This document shows, in pieces, positions 20,872 to 28,466 of a stretch of 33,767 bases of DNA (its first letter is position 1; the number at the start of each line of letters is the position of its first letter). A program made the translations under genes and the position numbers. The notes beneath the pieces were generated by a model. It was not told the origin of the DNA. It ran no database searches and saw only the letters and a list, made by a program, of their open reading frames with translations. This DNA comes from DATMXT01 sp035560415 (GTDB taxonomy: Bacteria > Bacillota > Clostridia > Oscillospirales > Feifaniaceae): the NCBI GenBank assembly GCA_035560415.1, contig DATMZG010000084.1, forward strand, positions 1-33,767. The letters are read 5' to 3'.

Positions 20872-22008
20872 CTACTCCGGGTAAGCCCCGAGGAAGATGA
20901 GCTGCTCAGTGCAGTCGGCGAGGCTGCAAATGACGGCCGCCGTCTCGGGGTCGCGGATGTCGCCGTCGGCGTCGAGGTAGAACTGGAACTCGAAGTCGTG
21001 GCCGGGAATGGGCCGGCTCTCGAGTTTTGTGATGTTGAGCCCCGCCGTCGCAAACCGGGAGAGCACCTCGTAGAGCGAGCCCGGCCGGTGGGCCACCCGG
21101 AACATGATGCTGATGCGGCTGGCCCCCTCGAGAATTTGCAGCTCCTTTGAGATGCACAAAAAACGGGTGTAGTTGTTGTCGCTGTCCTGAATGTCGCGGG
21201 CCAGCAGCTCCAGCCCGTAAATGACGCCGCACTCGGTCGAGCAGATGGCAGCGAGGTCACCTCGCGGGGGCTGTGCCGCCGTGCGGGCGGCGACCGCCGT
21301 GTTCTCGCACATCGTGACTTTGACCCCCGGAAGTTTCGCCAGAAACTCCCGGCACTGGCCGATGGCCTGCTCGTGGGAGAGGATTTCTTTGATATCGGCA
21401 AGTCTTGTGCCCGGCTTTGCGGCAAGGCTGTGGGAGACCCGCAGCTTGATGGCTCTGGCGACCGCAAACCGGTGGTGCTGCATGAGGTCGTAGACCGCCA
21501 GCACTGAGCCGTGAATGTTGTTTTCAATCGGGAGCACGCCGTACTCGCACAGTCCGCCCCGCACGGCTCTGGCCACCCCCTCAAAGCTGTCCATGAAGGT
21601 GATGTCGGCCCCCGGGAACAGCTTGTCGCAGGCGATGGCCGAATAGGCCCCCTCAATGCCCTGGCAGGCGACGGCCGCCCGGGCCGGCAGCTTGCGCGGG
21701 GAGTTTTCAAGCGCATGGGCGATGTCGGCAGCCAGCGGCGACTCCCCCGCCGTTAGGGCCGACTGGCGGGCGCGGCTGATGTCAAACAGGGTGCGGTAGA
21801 ACATGCGGACATACCCGTCGTAGGGCGGCTGGAGCTCGGCCGTGCGGCGGGCCAGCACCGCCCGCTCGCGGCTCTTGTCGAGCACCGGCAGGCCTCTGTC
21901 TCTTTTGTATTTCCCAATCTCCTCCGATACGACAAGCCGCTGCAAAAACAGCTCGGTCAGCTTGTCGTCAATGGTGTCGATCTGGCCTCTCAGTTCCTCT
22001 ATTTCCAT
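20872..22008 (-). CDS. pheA: Bifunctional chorismate mutase - prephenate dehydratase (P-protein)
   Basis: A 378-aa P-protein. Residues 1-85 are an AroQ-class chorismate mutase (LRGQIDTIDDKLTELFLQR, KYKRDRGLPVLDKSRE), residues 108-285 the prephenate dehydratase (QGIEGAYS, the GVLPIENNIHGSV segment, and the catalytic TRF in NNYTRFLCI), residues 296-375 an ACT domain (RPGSLYEVLSRF, LESRPIPG) that binds Phe for feedback inhibition; the ESRP motif is intact. It converts chorismate to phenylpyruvate. The ATG at 22008 has GGGAGG five bases upstream and overlaps aroC by 10 bases. Its enzyme-level control by Phe would add to the Phe/Tyr leader upstream of the operon. Confidence 0.96.
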   Translation of the reverse strand: MEIEELRGQIDTIDDKLTELFLQRLVVSEEIGKYKRDRGLPVLDKSRERAVLARRTAELQPPYDGYVRMFYRTLFDISRARQSALTAGESPLAADIAHALENSPRKLPARAAVACQGIEGAYSAIACDKLFPGADITFMDSFEGVARAVRGGLCEYGVLPIENNIHGSVLAVYDLMQHHRFAVARAIKLRVSHSLAAKPGTRLADIKEILSHEQAIGQCREFLAKLPGVKVTMCENTAVAARTAAQPPRGDLAAICSTECGVIYGLELLARDIQDSDNNYTRFLCISKELQILEGASRISIMFRVAHRPGSLYEVLSRFATAGLNITKLESRPIPGHDFEFQFYLDADGDIRDPETAAVICSLADCTEQLIFLGAYPE

Positions 22009-23006
22009 GTGGTCCTCCCGTCAAGATAGATGTCGAGCAGTGCGACGGCGGCCGCGGCCTCGACGGCCGGCGCCGCCCGCCGCACGATGCATGGGTCGTG
22101 CCGGCCGGAAATTGAGATTTCCGTTTCGCGCATCGTGCTGAGGTCGACGGTGCGCTGTGTTTTTGATATGGACGGGGTTGGCTTTAGGGCGACCCGGAAG
22201 ATGAGCTCGCTCCCCGTCGTCATGCCGCCGAGCACCCCGCCGCAGTGGTTGGTCTCGGTGACAACCTGCCCGTCTTTTAAAATGTACGCGTCGTTGTGCT
22301 GCGAGCCCTTCATGCGGGCGGCTTCAAACCCGTCTCCGAATTCAATGCCCCGCACGCCCGGCACCCCGAAAATGGCTGCCGCAATGCGGTTTTCCACGCC
22401 GTCAAACATGTGGCAGCCGAGCCCCGGCGCAAGGCCCTGCGCCCTGCACTCGACAATGCCGCCCACCGAGTCCCCCTCCGCCGCCGCGGCCCTCACGGCC
22501 GCCTCCATGTCGGGGGGGTCCCGTTTTCCGGCAATTTCGAGGATTTCAGAAGTCACCGTCACGCCCTGTGTGGCTAAAAGCTGCAGGCAGACGCCCCCGG
22601 CGATGCAGAGAGGGGCTGTCAGCCGCCCGGAAAATGGCCCGCCGCCCCGCATGTCGGCGTCGCCGCCAAAACGCATAAATGCCGGAAAGTCGACGTGGCC
22701 GGGGCGGGGGGTGTTTTTTATGGCCTCATAGTCGGCGCTTTTGACGTCGGTGTTTTTAATGACGGCGCAGAGCGGCGCGCCTGTCAGCACCCCGTCAAAA
22801 AGTCCCGACAAAAACGCCGGCATGTCCGCCTCTTTGCGGGCCGACGACAGGGCTCCGCCCGGCCGCCGCCTCTCCAAAAAGGCGAAAAGCGCCGCAAGGT
22901 TGAGCGCAAAGCCTGCCGGAAGGCCGTCCATGACGACGCCGATGGCCTCGCCGTGGGACTCGCCGAAAATTTGAATGCGGATGTTGTTGCCGTAGCTAAA
23001 GGACAT
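21999..23006 (-). CDS. aroC: Chorismate synthase
   Basis: A 335-aa FMN-dependent lyase that makes chorismate from EPSP. Family motifs: FGESHGEAIGVVMDGLPAG near the N-terminus, RRRPGGALSSARKEAD, RPGHVDFPAF and GGGPFSGRLTAP, GGVLGGMTTGSELIFRVALKPTPSI near the C-terminus. It is slightly shorter than E. coli AroC. The ATG at 23006 is preferred over an in-frame ATG at 23021, because the GGAGGTG ribosome binding site lies between them, six bases before 23006. It overlaps aroA by 11 bases and pheA by 10, so translation is coupled. Confidence 0.96.
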   Translation of the reverse strand: MSFSYGNNIRIQIFGESHGEAIGVVMDGLPAGFALNLAALFAFLERRRPGGALSSARKEADMPAFLSGLFDGVLTGAPLCAVIKNTDVKSADYEAIKNTPRPGHVDFPAFMRFGGDADMRGGGPFSGRLTAPLCIAGGVCLQLLATQGVTVTSEILEIAGKRDPPDMEAAVRAAAAEGDSVGGIVECRAQGLAPGLGCHMFDGVENRIAAAIFGVPGVRGIEFGDGFEAARMKGSQHNDAYILKDGQVVTETNHCGGVLGGMTTGSELIFRVALKPTPSISKTQRTVDLSTMRETEISISGRHDPCIVRRAAPAVEAAAAVALLDIYLDGRTTWK

Positions 23007-24183
23007 GTGCCGCACCTCCAAGCGCCGCGTAATCCGCGAAAAAGTCGGGATAGGATTTGTTTATCGCTTCGCACCCCCGCACCGTCACGGGCCCCTGCGC
23101 AAGTCCCGCCAAAACGGCCGCCGCCATGACCATGCGGTGGTCTCCGGCGGCGTCGACCGTACCGCCCGCAAGATGCTCTTTGCCCCACACGGTCAGGGTG
23201 TCACCCTCCACTTCGGCGGCGCCGCCCGCGCCCCGGATGAGCTCGGCTGCCACTTCCAGCCGGTCGCTCTCCTTGAGGCGAAGCCGCGCCGCCTTGGTAA
23301 ATCGACAGTGCCCCCGCCTTCTTGCGGCAAGGGCCGCCAGCACCGGCAGCAGGTCGGGGGTTTCGTCAATGTCAATGTCGATGTCGCCGTCCCGGCGAAT
23401 TTTTGCAATGAGTTCCGGCGCAGCCCGGTCGCCCTGGGCGCTCTCCTTGTCAAGCCCCGTCACCGTGACATCGGGGAAAGAGAGCCAGACGGCGGCGTTT
23501 GACCAATCGCCCTCGGCCGCAAGCGCCCCGGGGCTGACATAGGTCTGCCCGCCCGGGATGTGCTCAATATCGGCCTCAACCCCAAAAAGCCGCATGGCGG
23601 CAAGGGTCATGTCGACATAGGCGGCCGACGAGAGCGGGGTGGTCAGCTCAATGCGGCTGTCGCCCGAAAGTGCCGGCAGCGCCAGCAACAGCCCCGAGAT
23701 GTACTGGGAGCTGACATTGCCCGGCAGCCTGAATGTGCCGGCCCGCAGCGTCCCCGCCGCCTCAAGCGGCAGCTGATGAGCGGAAAACTTCACGCCCGCC
23801 TCCTCCATCGCCTCACAGAGCTCCACCATCGGCCTGCCCGGAAGCCGCCCCCGCCCCGTCATGGAAAACCGCTTTGCGAGTGTGGCCGCCACCGGCAGCA
23901 GCAGCCGCGCCGTCGTGCCCGACTCCCCGCAGTCGAGTTCGGGGTCGTCCCTCTCCTGCCTGCCCTTTGCGACCGTGATGAGCCCCTCCGTGACCGTCAC
24001 CGTCTTGCCGAGCGCCCAGATGCAGCGGATGGTCGCCAAAATGTCCTGGGACAGGCCGCGAAAGGTGATCGCCGTCTCCTCTCGCGCAAGCAGCGCGCAT
24101 ATTAAAATCCGGTGGAACTGGGACTTTGAAGACACGGCGGCCACAGTTCCCGCAAGCGACCGGGGCTCAAGGCGGATATCCAT
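22996..24183 (-). CDS. aroA: 3-phosphoshikimate 1-carboxyvinyltransferase (EPSP synthase)
   Basis: A 395-aa enzyme, shorter than the 427 aa of E. coli AroA. It joins shikimate-3-phosphate and PEP. Visible motifs: SSKSQFHRILICALLA (SKSxxHR phosphate loop), CGESGTTARLLLPVAA (usually NSGTT), LPGRPMVELCEAMEEAG (usual RPMxxLxxAL), RLRLKESDRL near the C-terminus and GDHRMVMAAAVLA. The class I PEP-loop motif GNAGTA is replaced by GESGTT, which with the overall divergence suggests a compact clostridial type; glyphosate sensitivity cannot be read from this. The ATG at 24183 overlaps the aroB stop by one base (TGATG). Confidence 0.95.
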   Translation of the reverse strand: MDIRLEPRSLAGTVAAVSSKSQFHRILICALLAREETAITFRGLSQDILATIRCIWALGKTVTVTEGLITVAKGRQERDDPELDCGESGTTARLLLPVAATLAKRFSMTGRGRLPGRPMVELCEAMEEAGVKFSAHQLPLEAAGTLRAGTFRLPGNVSSQYISGLLLALPALSGDSRIELTTPLSSAAYVDMTLAAMRLFGVEADIEHIPGGQTYVSPGALAAEGDWSNAAVWLSFPDVTVTGLDKESAQGDRAAPELIAKIRRDGDIDIDIDETPDLLPVLAALAARRRGHCRFTKAARLRLKESDRLEVAAELIRGAGGAAEVEGDTLTVWGKEHLAGGTVDAAGDHRMVMAAAVLAGLAQGPVTVRGCEAINKSYPDFFADYAALGGAAHVL

Positions 24184-25199
24184 CAGGCAAGGCCCTCCTC
24201 AATCATTTGGTCGAGCTGCTCCATGGTTATTTTCATGAGCCGGTCGTAGATGACAATCGTGATGCCGGCGGCCCCGCGCTTCTTGTCGGCCCGCGCGGCG
24301 GCCTTGACGGCGTCTGTCGGAATGCCGGTGGCTATGGGCAGGCCGAGCCCTGTCAGCACCGCTTCGAGCTCGCGGGCCGAACCCGCCGGGGCAAGGCCTT
24401 GCCCCTCAGCCGCCCGTGCCATGGCCGCCATGCCGATGGCGACCGCCTGGCCGTGGGGGACGGTGTAGTCTGAGGCGAGTTCAACGGCGTGGCCGATGGT
24501 GTGGCCGAAGTTTAGCAGCATGCGCCGGCTCCCCTCTTTTTCGTCGGCCTCGACAACATCCCGCTTGTGGCGGCAGCAGGCCGCCACCATCTCGGCGGGC
24601 GGCAGCTCCCACGGACGGCCGCCGAATATCATGCCGTATTTGACGACCTCGGCCATGCCGCCGGCGTAAGTCTCAGGCGGCAGCGTCTCAAAAGTCTCGG
24701 GGTCGCAGAGGACTAATATGGGTTGCCAGAAAGCCCCGGCCATGTTCTTGCCGCAGGCGAGGTCGACCGCGGTCTTTCCGCCGACCGATGAGTCGACGCC
24801 GGCCAGCACCGTCGTCGGAATTTGCAGATAGTCGATGCCCCGCCGGTAGAGGGCGGCGGCAAGTCCGCCGAGGTCCCCCGCCACGCCGCCGCCAAGGGCG
24901 ACAAGCAGGCCGCCCCGGTCGAGCTCGGCCGCCCCCATGGCCTCAAGCAGGCGGGTCAGGGTCCCCATGTTTTTGCTGCGTTCGCCCGGCGCGAAAGTGA
25001 ACAGGGCCGTCTGATACCCCGCCTCTTCGTAGGAGGCGCGGACGGGCTCGCCGTAGAGCGACGCCACCGTCTCGTCGCAGCAGAGCATGGCCCTGCACGG
25101 GGCTTTGACGGCCGCCGTCAGGGCGCCGCAGTCTTTCAGCAGCCCCTTTTCAATCAGTATATCATATTCTCTGTCTGTGCCCACATGGATTTTAATCAC
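24183..25199 (-). CDS. aroB: 3-dehydroquinate synthase
   Basis: A 338-aa NAD- and metal-dependent cyclase for step two of the pathway (DAHP to 3-dehydroquinate). Motifs: FAPGERSKNMGTL, DRGGLLVALGGGVAGDLGGLAAALYRRGIDYLQIPTT region with the NAD glycine loop, VDSSVGGKTAVDL, GMAEVVKYG, and the zinc ligands around LLNFGHTIGHAVE and PHGQAVAIG. The start is GTG at 25199, overlapping the tyrA stop by four bases (GTGA), with a GGGGGTG sequence upstream. Length is typical. Confidence 0.96.
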   Translation of the reverse strand: MIKIHVGTDREYDILIEKGLLKDCGALTAAVKAPCRAMLCCDETVASLYGEPVRASYEEAGYQTALFTFAPGERSKNMGTLTRLLEAMGAAELDRGGLLVALGGGVAGDLGGLAAALYRRGIDYLQIPTTVLAGVDSSVGGKTAVDLACGKNMAGAFWQPILVLCDPETFETLPPETYAGGMAEVVKYGMIFGGRPWELPPAEMVAACCRHKRDVVEADEKEGSRRMLLNFGHTIGHAVELASDYTVPHGQAVAIGMAAMARAAEGQGLAPAGSARELEAVLTGLGLPIATGIPTDAVKAAARADKKRGAAGITIVIYDRLMKITMEQLDQMIEEGLA

Positions 25200-26026
25200 G
25201 CCGCACCCCCGTCAATGCGGATTTTGCGCTGCTTGCCCTCGGTGAGCATCTCGGTCAGCCGCGCCTCGTCGCCCGAGGCAATGGCCTCTCTGAAGTCCGA
25301 AAGACGGGCTTGGAGCAGGTCTAACTCATGCGCGAGAAAGTCGCGGTTTTGCAAAAACAGCTCGGCCCACAGCGCCTCGTTGAGGTAGGCCACCCGCGTC
25401 ATGTCTTTGAAGCTGCCGGCCGAAAAACCGGCCTGCCGCTCGGCCGTGGGACTTGTGATGTAGGCGCTCGACACGACGTGCGCGAGCTGCGAGGTGTAGG
25501 CGATGACGGCGTCGTGAGTCTCGGCCGTCGCCGTGACGACGCCGCCAAAGCCTACCGAGGTGAAAAAGTCCGTCAGCATCCCGTCTTTGTCCCCCGGCTC
25601 GACTAAAATCATAGACGCACCCTTGAAGAGGTCGGCGCGGGACGCGCCGTAGCCGGTCTTTTCAATGCCGGCCATCGGATGTCCGCCGACAAAGGCGAAC
25701 TCGTATTTGGCGGCCGCGGCCCGCCCGGCCACGCAGACCGCCCGCTTTGTGCCGCAGCAGTCGACGACGACGGTGTCTTTCGCGACAAGCGCCCCCTTCT
25801 CGGAAAACCACGCCTCGGTGAGCCCGGGCGCCAGCGCCACAATGATGAGCTCGCACAGGGGGAGCCTTGAATCCGTCAGCTCGCCGATGACGGCCCCGTC
25901 CGCGATTGCGGCTTCAAGGACGGCCCCGTCTTTGTCGTCCCCCAGCACTTTGTGCCCCGTGTGCGTCGACACCGCTTTGGCCATGGAGCCGCCAATCAGC
26001 CCCAGTCCCACAATTCCGATGACCAT
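25196..26026 (-). CDS. tyrA: Prephenate dehydrogenase
   Basis: A 276-aa monofunctional TyrA that oxidatively decarboxylates prephenate to 4-hydroxyphenylpyruvate. The N-terminal Rossmann fold has IGIVGLGLIGGSMAKA and D30/D31 in GDDKD, which suggests NAD preference. GGHPMAGIEKTGYGAS contains the catalytic histidine region, and ETHDAVIAYTSQLAHVV the substrate region. There is no C-terminal ACT domain, unlike Bacillus TyrA, so Tyr control must act elsewhere (DAHP synthase or the leader). The ATG at 26026 has AAGGAGA overlapping the aroF stop codon, nine bases after aroF. Confidence 0.95.
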   Translation of the reverse strand: MVIGIVGLGLIGGSMAKAVSTHTGHKVLGDDKDGAVLEAAIADGAVIGELTDSRLPLCELIIVALAPGLTEAWFSEKGALVAKDTVVVDCCGTKRAVCVAGRAAAAKYEFAFVGGHPMAGIEKTGYGASRADLFKGASMILVEPGDKDGMLTDFFTSVGFGGVVTATAETHDAVIAYTSQLAHVVSSAYITSPTAERQAGFSAGSFKDMTRVAYLNEALWAELFLQNRDFLAHELDLLQARLSDFREAIASGDEARLTEMLTEGKQRKIRIDGGAA

Positions 26027-26035
26027 ATTCTCTCC

Positions 26036-27052
26036 TTATGCCGTTTCGGCTCTAAATCGGTGGGGCAGCACGGCGGCGACGGCGGCCGATATGTCGGCAA
26101 AGCTTTCGGGCGTCACCGACTGGGCCCCGTCGCACCACGCCTTTTCGGGGTGGTTGTGCACTTCAATCATGAGCCCGTCGGCCCCGATGACGGCCGCCGC
26201 CAGCGCCATGGGCTTGACGAGCGAGCGCACGCCGGTGCCGTGGCTTGGGTCGACCAAAATGGGCAGGTGGGTCATCTCCCGCAGCAGCGGGACGGCCGAG
26301 AGGTCCAGAGTGTTGCGGGTGTCGGTCGTGAAGGTGCGAATGCCCCGCTCGCAGAGGATGACTTTCTGATTGCCGCCGGCCAGAATATACTCGGCGCTCA
26401 TCAAGAGCTCGGTTAAGGTGGCCGAAAAGCCCCGCTTTAAGAGGATGGGCTTGTCCAGCCGGCCGAGCACTTTGAGCAGCTCGAAATTTTGCATGTTGCG
26501 GGCCCCGACCTGAATGACGTCGACCTCGTCGAAGTAGGGCAGCTCCGAGATGTCCATGATTTCGGTCACGACCGGCAGCCCCGTCTCCCTGCCGGCCCGA
26601 AGCAGCATATCAAGCCCCTTTTCCCGAAGCCCCTGAAAGGCGTAGGGCGAAGTGCGCGGCTTGAAGGCACCGCCCCGCAGCATGACGGCCCCGGCCGCCT
26701 TGACGGCGGCGGCGATCTCTGAAATCTGTTCCTGCCCCTCAATGGAGCAGGGGCCCGCAATGAGGGTGAAGCCGCCGCCGCCCACCTTGACGCCGCCGAC
26801 CTCGACCACCGTGTCCCCCTGGTGCATTTTGCGGCTGGCGCACTTGTAGGGCTCCATGACCCGCTGTACATCCTTGACAATGCTCATGGCCCGCAGCATC
26901 TCAATGTCGATGGCGGTGGTGTCCCCCACCAGCCCCAGCACCGTGTGGTTGACTCCGATGGAGTCGTGCACCGTGATGCCCTGTTCCTCCAGCCACTCTC
27001 TAAGCGCCGTAATGCGGCGCTCGTCGGCCCCCTGTTTTAAAATGATAATCAT
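26036..27052 (-). CDS. aroF: 3-deoxy-7-phosphoheptulonate synthase with N-terminal regulatory domain (DAHP synthase, type I-beta)
   Basis: A 338-aa enzyme of the Thermotoga/clostridial type that joins PEP and erythrose-4-phosphate, the entry step. Residues 1-70 are a ferredoxin-like ACT-type domain (MIIILKQGADERRI), which in Thermotoga mediates feedback inhibition by Tyr and Phe. Residues 85-338 are the barrel, with AGPCSIE, MLRGGAFKPRTSPYAFQG, VGARNMQNFELL, KPILLKRG, LCERGIRTF, ILVDPSHGTG and MIEVHNHPEKAW giving the metal ligands Cys, His, Glu and Asp. It is the first structural gene after the Phe/Tyr leader. ATG at 27052 with GGAGGGG eight bases upstream. Confidence 0.97.
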   Translation of the reverse strand: MIIILKQGADERRITALREWLEEQGITVHDSIGVNHTVLGLVGDTTAIDIEMLRAMSIVKDVQRVMEPYKCASRKMHQGDTVVEVGGVKVGGGGFTLIAGPCSIEGQEQISEIAAAVKAAGAVMLRGGAFKPRTSPYAFQGLREKGLDMLLRAGRETGLPVVTEIMDISELPYFDEVDVIQVGARNMQNFELLKVLGRLDKPILLKRGFSATLTELLMSAEYILAGGNQKVILCERGIRTFTTDTRNTLDLSAVPLLREMTHLPILVDPSHGTGVRSLVKPMALAAAVIGADGLMIEVHNHPEKAWCDGAQSVTPESFADISAAVAAVLPHRFRAETA

Positions 27053-27070
27053 ACTCTGCCCCTCCGAATG

Positions 27071-27105
27071 AAAAAAATAGACCGCAGTGTTTGTTCACTG
27101 CGGTC
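27071..27105 (-). terminator. Attenuator terminator in the aro operon leader
   Basis: A perfect 10-bp stem GACCGCAGTG/CACTGCGGTC (27105-27096 and 27089-27080 on the minus strand) with a six-base loop is followed by TA and seven T at 27077-27071. It lies between the leader peptide and the aroF ribosome binding site, so it can stop transcription before the structural genes. Its 5' arm can alternatively pair with 27149-27157 at the end of the leader peptide (8 of 9 positions including one G-U). Confidence 0.92.
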
Positions 27106-27142
27106 ATCTCTCGAAACTTCCGGTAGCGTCTCGGCAAATGGC

Positions 27143-27226
27143 TCAAATACAGTGCACTAAATTATGCTTACGAAAGTAATAAGCATAAAAGTAGCCGTAT
27201 TCGCCATAAAAACCGAACTGACGCAT
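27143..27226 (-). CDS. Phe/Tyr-rich leader peptide of the aro operon (27 aa)
   Basis: A 27-codon frame starts at the ATG at 27226 with GAGGGAG seven bases upstream and ends at TGA 27143-27145. Phe is at residues 4, 6, 13 and 18 and Tyr at 7, 10, 12, 14, 16 and 17, so 10 of residues 4-18 are aromatic; Trp is absent. The frame lies about 25 bases after the predicted transcription start and 38 bases before an intrinsic terminator. The Tyr-rich codons sit in the 5' arm of a 7-bp hairpin (27186-27180 with 27170-27164). Known logic of such leaders: when charged tRNA-Phe or tRNA-Tyr is scarce the ribosome stalls, the antiterminator forms and aroF onward is transcribed. No T-box sequence is present. 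The product itself probably has no function. Confidence 0.88.
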   Translation of the reverse strand: MRQFGFYGEYGYFYAYYFRKHNLVHCI

Positions 27227-27257
27227 GCCTTTGCTCCCTCTTTGAAAAGTTGTAAAC

Positions 27258-27285
27258 AGTATAGCACCCGCGGGGCATTTGTCAA
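27258..27285 (-). promoter_or_regulatory. Sigma-A promoter of the aro operon
   Basis: On the minus strand a consensus TTGACA (27285-27280), a 16-base spacer and TATACT (27263-27258). The predicted start near 27251 gives a leader of about 200 nucleotides before aroF. No other promoter is obvious among the eight overlapping or closely spaced genes, so this one probably drives all of them. Confidence 0.85.
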
Positions 27286-27315
27286 TAAGGCGCGCACAAA
27301 TTTGGCTATTTTGAC

Positions 27316-27351
27316 AAAAAGTGCCGCAGACTCGCCCCGCCTCGGGCGCAC
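27316..27351 (-). terminator. Possible weak terminator after the S1-domain gene
   Basis: Imperfect pairing (GTGC at 27351-27348 with GCAC at 27324-27321, GC-rich in between) precedes five T on the minus strand at 27320-27316. The stem is poor; it is listed because some separation between the S1-domain gene and the aro promoter would be expected. Confidence 0.3.
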
Positions 27352-27363
27352 CTTCGGGGAATT

Positions 27364-28260
27364 TTACCCGAAGAAGGTCTCAATGACCTTGGGGGCCCCC
27401 TCGGTCGAGTAGACCCACCGGTCGATGTGGCCGCCCTGAATGAAATATTCGAGCGGGATGGGCTCCCCCTCCCCTTTGAAGTGGTCGGCCACCACCAGCT
27501 TGATTTTCATGCGCTCGGGCAAAATGCTCTTGATGTAGACGACGGCGACATCCCCCACCGCAAGCGCTTCCTGCGGCTCGGCAAGTCCGGCCAGATTGGG
27601 CGTCAGCTCAATGAAGACGCCGTAGCTCTCAAGCCCCCGCACGACGCCGGCCACCGTCTGGCCGACCGAGAATTTCGCGGCGTTCTCCTCCCAGGTCCCG
27701 AGCAGCTCCCGCAGCGTCAGCGAAATGCGGCCGGGCGACTCCCGCCCTTTGACGGCGCAGAGCAGCTTCCACCCCTCCCGCACCCGGTCGGACGGGTGGG
27801 AGATGCGGGAGACCGACAGGTTGTCAATCGTGACGAGGGAGGGGATGCCGCAGCCGATGTCGACAAAGGCGCCAAAACCGGCAAGCCTTGTCACGGTGCA
27901 GGGGATGATGTCGCCGGGGCGAAGCAGCGATACGTATTTGTCAATGCACTCCTGTTGGGCAGCCCTCCGGGAGAGGACCGGCGTGTCCCCGTCAAATTCC
28001 TCCACCTTGCAGACGACCCTGCGGCCCACCCGGGTGACGACCGCGATGGCGCGGGTCTCGCCGGTGTCGAGCCCCACGGCGCATTCGACGTGCGGCATGA
28101 AGCCGCGGCAGCACCCGAGGTCAACGGTCAGGTTGCCCTCCTCGTCGCAGAGGATGGCCTTCCCCTCCAGCAGGGCGCCGGAGGAGGCGGCGCGTCGCAC
28201 GTCCTCCATGGTGTGCCGACTCGGGGCCTCCCCTTCCGGTCTGAATATTTTTGTATTCAA
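27364..28260 (-). CDS. S1 RNA-binding domain protein (ribosomal protein S1-like)
   Basis: A 298-aa protein with three S1-type barrels in order: about residues 27-90 (GALLEGKAILCDEEGNLTV, DLGCCRGFMP), 112-180 (LRPGDIIPCTVTRLAGFGAFVDIGCGIPSLV) and 196-260 (FSVGQTVAGVVRGLESYGVFIELTPNLAGLAE). The second and third are clear; the first is degenerate. This is the short S1-like protein of Clostridia, which lack a six-domain S1, and it may help mRNA binding or translation. The TTG at 28260 has a GGGGGG ribosome binding site eight bases upstream that lies inside a 12-bp hairpin (28269-28306), so translation may be self-controlled. Confidence 0.88.
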   Translation of the reverse strand: MNTKIFRPEGEAPSRHTMEDVRRAASSGALLEGKAILCDEEGNLTVDLGCCRGFMPHVECAVGLDTGETRAIAVVTRVGRRVVCKVEEFDGDTPVLSRRAAQQECIDKYVSLLRPGDIIPCTVTRLAGFGAFVDIGCGIPSLVTIDNLSVSRISHPSDRVREGWKLLCAVKGRESPGRISLTLRELLGTWEENAAKFSVGQTVAGVVRGLESYGVFIELTPNLAGLAEPQEALAVGDVAVVYIKSILPERMKIKLVVADHFKGEGEPIPLEYFIQGGHIDRWVYSTEGAPKVIETFFG

Positions 28261-28268
28261 TGAAACGT

Positions 28269-28306
28269 CCCCCCTTTTGCTTCATGTATATGTTGCAAAA
28301 GGGGGG
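28269..28306 (-). promoter_or_regulatory. Hairpin sequestering the ribosome binding site of the S1-like gene
   Basis: On the minus strand CCCCCCTTTTGC (28306-28295), a 14-base loop and GCAAAAGGGGGG (28280-28269) form a perfect 12-bp stem. The GGGGGG of the 3' arm is the only ribosome binding site for the TTG at 28260. No T-run follows, so it is not a terminator. A translational switch is the simplest reading. Confidence 0.75.
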
Positions 28307-28381
28307 ATGCAGAACATCAGGGTGTTTACGGCGCAAGATACGGGGAGCGCATGAAAAACTCCCAAAAATTGCACCGACAAA

Positions 28382-28402
28382 ATGTAAAAAACCCTTGACA
28401 TT
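28382..28402 (+). promoter_or_regulatory. Operator-like 21-bp repeat O1
   Basis: An interrupted dyad of the form ATGTAAAAA-N4-TTGACATT. It covers the -35 box of the promoter at 28395, so a bound protein would block RNA polymerase. It is identical at 17 of 21 positions to the copy at 28428. A further overlapping inverted repeat ACAAAATGT/ACATTTTGT (28378-28386, 28398-28406) is centred on the same site. Confidence 0.65.
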
Positions 28403-28423
28403 TTGTGATATCGAGAATATGAT
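28395..28423 (+). promoter_or_regulatory. Promoter of the membrane protein/XRE pair
   Basis: Consensus TTGACA at 28395-28400, a 17-base spacer and TATGAT at 28418-28423. The predicted start lies at about 28430, inside the second operator copy. Confidence 0.82.
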
Positions 28424-28427
28424 GATA

Positions 28428-28448
28428 ATGTAAAAAGTTTTTGACATT
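28428..28448 (+). promoter_or_regulatory. Operator-like 21-bp repeat O2
   Basis: Second copy of the dyad, here nearly perfect (ATGTAAAAA-G-TTTTTGACAT with one extra base). It overlaps the expected transcription start and lies six bases before the ribosome binding site region of the membrane protein gene. The two copies are 46 bases apart. Confidence 0.65.
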
Positions 28449-28466
28449 CAGAGAGGAGGATTTTCG

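Noticed and set aside
27053..27257. T-box riboswitch in front of the aro operon
   Set aside because: The conserved T-box sequence and specifier loop arrangement are absent; the leader contains a translated Phe/Tyr-rich frame instead.
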